From assembly GCF_014844055.1 (NCBI RefSeq), contig NZ_CP062167.1, positions 2,371,501-2,435,500 of the forward strand: a stretch of DNA of 64,000 bases, given 5' to 3'. Source of the stretch: Aureimonas sp. OT7 (GTDB taxonomy: Bacteria; Pseudomonadota; Alphaproteobacteria; Rhizobiales; Rhizobiaceae). The notes below the pieces were generated by a model. It worked only from the letters and a program-made list of their open reading frames with translations, did not search any database and was not told the DNA's origin. The translations under genes and the position numbers were made by a program. Position 1 is the first letter of the stretch, and each line of letters opens with the position of its first letter. This document shows, piece after piece, positions 63,601-64,000 of the stretch.

Positions 63601-64000
63601 AGGCGTCGACGACGGTCGTGTCGCCGCGCCCCACCAGCTTTATGAGCGGCGAAACTTCGTGGCTGACCGACACCTGCGAAAAGCCGAGCGAACGCACGAG
63701 CTCGGCCACGGCGATCTCGTGGCGCGGGTTGGTCCAGGCATGCATGAGCACAATGGCGACGGCATCGAAGCCATCCCTGCGCGCGGCCTCCAGCCGAGGG
63801 CGCAGGGACTCCAGATCGAGCGGGCGCTCCACCGTGCCATCGGCCAGAAGTCGCTCGTGCACCTCCTCGACGCGCTCATAGAGCTGCTCGGGCAGGATGA
63901 TTTCCTTGGCGAAGATATCTGGCCGTGCCTGATAGGCGATCCGGAGCTGGTCGCGCAGCCCTTCCGTAATCAGAAGAAGGGTGCGCTCCCCCTTGCGCTC
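60608..64000 (-). CDS. 5-oxoprolinase / fused HyuA-HyuB hydantoinase (5' end beyond window)
   Basis: 1,130 visible residues of a protein normally about 1,200-1,290 long; only the N-terminal 70-150 or so are missing. It begins [20 protein letters not shown] and has [10 protein letters not shown]. The HyuA half includes [12 protein letters not shown] and TVAAGGGSI, and the HyuB half starts at about residue 620 ([20 protein letters not shown]). It includes [35 protein letters not shown] in pieces, and [10 protein letters not shown]. Such enzymes open 5-oxoproline or hydantoins using ATP. The HyuA-HyuB fusion is intact. The gene is convergent with the glycosyltransferase. Which substrate it uses is not decided. 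Confidence 0.9.
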   Translation of the reverse strand, partial: ERKGERTLLLITEGLRDQLRIAYQARPDIFAKEIILPEQLYERVEEVHERLLADGTVERPLDLESLRPRLEAARRDGFDAVAIVLMHAWTNPRHEIAVAELVRSLGFSQVSVSHEVSPLIKLVGRGDTTVVDAYLSPILGRYVSRVARTLGATPAGEPGPTLQFMMSSGGLTAADRFRGKDAILSGPAGGVVGMVRTAGQAGFSRVIGFDMGGTSTDVAHSAGEYERAFDTEVAGVRIRAPMMRIHTVAAGGGSILHAEKGRFRVGPDSAGADPGPAAYRRGGPLTVTDANVMLGKLNPRYFPSIFGPGQDQPLDRETVAEKFAEIAATAGEGRSAEEVAEGFLTIAVENMANAIKKISVQRGYDVTRYLLNSFGGAGGQHACLVADALGMEHILLHPLSGLLSAYGMGLATVTASRQQGLVRPFGAASREAVATLTDELRAAVLHELAEQGVPSEATQTRTKLHLRYDGTDTTLDVPFDGDEDAARQTFESMHKAQFGFITPGKPVTVEAVEVEGWDRQAEDTVAEAASDGERMAQSDERARFFSGGAWHDAGVFRREGLAAGDAVRGPALIIEPNQTVVIEPGWTARLTAADHIVLKRHEAMVRAGAIGTEQADPILLEVFNNFFMAIAEQMGVALQNTAHSVNIKERLDFSCAVFDAGGALVANAPHMPVHLGSMDRSVETVIRLNEGSIRPGDVYALNAPYNGGTHLPDITVVSPVFDDAGKRIIFWVASRGHHADVGGTAPGSMTPLATTVDEEGVLIDNFRLVADGVFQEDGLRKLLIEHPYPARNPAQNIADMKAQIAANERGAAELRRMVSEFGLPAVEAYMGHVQDNAAEEVARLIGRLDDCEYSYDTDTGQTIKVRITVDRDKRTATVDFTGTSEAIANNFNAPEPVTRAAVLYCFRVMVEAPIPMNAGCLRPIRIIVPEGSMLKPAYPRAVVAGNVETSQHVTNAIFGALNAIANSQGTMNNLTFGNNEYQYYETICSGSPAGRTNDGRGFAGTSGVHVHMTNSRLTDPEILEMRYPVMLEQFGLRRGARGDSAFDPGEGTTRTIRFLQRMDCAILSSHRSIAPKGIMGGAAGECGRTEVRRLDGSIDVLKACDQTVLEAGEAVTVVTPIAGGYGSRNR

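Noticed and set aside
1..64000. CRISPR arrays, IS elements, prophage genes, toxin-antitoxin or defence systems
   Set aside because: No regularly spaced repeats, transposases, integrases or recognisable defence genes were seen.

Overview
The window looks like the chromosome of a GC-rich alphaproteobacterium, most likely from the Rhizobiales/Hyphomicrobiales. The reasons are the HisKA_2/HWE-type kinase, the Rhizobium-like CDP-alcohol phosphotransferase modules, the alphaproteobacterial C-P lyase gene order with a DUF1045 gene, and a Chlamydia-like NrdB. No phage, IS element, CRISPR array or rRNA was seen. One tRNA gene, tRNA-Leu(CAA), is present. Genus-level placement is not possible from sequence reading alone.

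Layout. 1-7265 (minus): a 3'-truncated L-lactate permease downstream of a complete, translationally coupled mrpABCDEFG Na+/H+ antiporter operon. 7345-10729: a catalase-like gene, then a coupled phospholipid trio (CDP-alcohol phosphotransferase, PlsC-like acyltransferase, CdsA-like cytidylyltransferase). 10772-15041 (minus): nrdA and nrdB of an aerobic ribonucleotide reductase. The leader carries a cobalamin riboswitch and, upstream of it, two NrdR-box-like sites. NrdB has Phe at the radical-tyrosine position and Glu at the Asp84 position, the class Ic signature. 15152-19452 (plus): a CHASE3 sensor kinase, an Rcp1-like receiver and a receiver-HisKA_2 protein, then a lipoprotein hydrolase. 19460-25742: a cytochrome b561, a second coupled CDP-alcohol phosphotransferase / sulfatase-fold / glycosyltransferase module, and a divergent DMT exporter-MocR pair. 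25744-31991: a BCCT transporter, a GntR-GntP pair, a truncated TauE-like gene and a divergent SDR-TetR pair with duplicated palindromic operators.

32040-44105: tRNA-Leu and a full carbon-phosphorus lyase locus, phnGHIJKLCDE-DUF1045-phnMN on the minus strand. It is divergent from phnF and a cytosine-deaminase-like amidohydrolase across a short region with a perfect palindrome. PhnJ keeps the E. coli numbering of Gly32 and Cys241/244/266/272. No phnP is present, and the DUF1045 protein has the two HxT motifs of 2H phosphoesterases, so it may replace PhnP.

44110-47754: TspO, an alpha/beta hydrolase that overlaps a convergent bile-acid-symporter-like transporter, and a membrane GGDEF protein. 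47738-60599: a LysR gene divergent from a polyamine/opine-type ABC transporter. The transporter is followed by a three-subunit opine-oxidase-like flavoenzyme, a second DadA-like FAD oxidase and RidA; DUF1028 and HglS (2-oxoadipate dioxygenase/decarboxylase) genes follow on the opposite strand. This reads as an uncharacterised pathway for import and oxidative deamination of an N-substituted amino acid, possibly connected to lysine/2-aminoadipate. A GT4 glycosyltransferase and a 5'-truncated fused HyuA-HyuB/5-oxoprolinase end the window.
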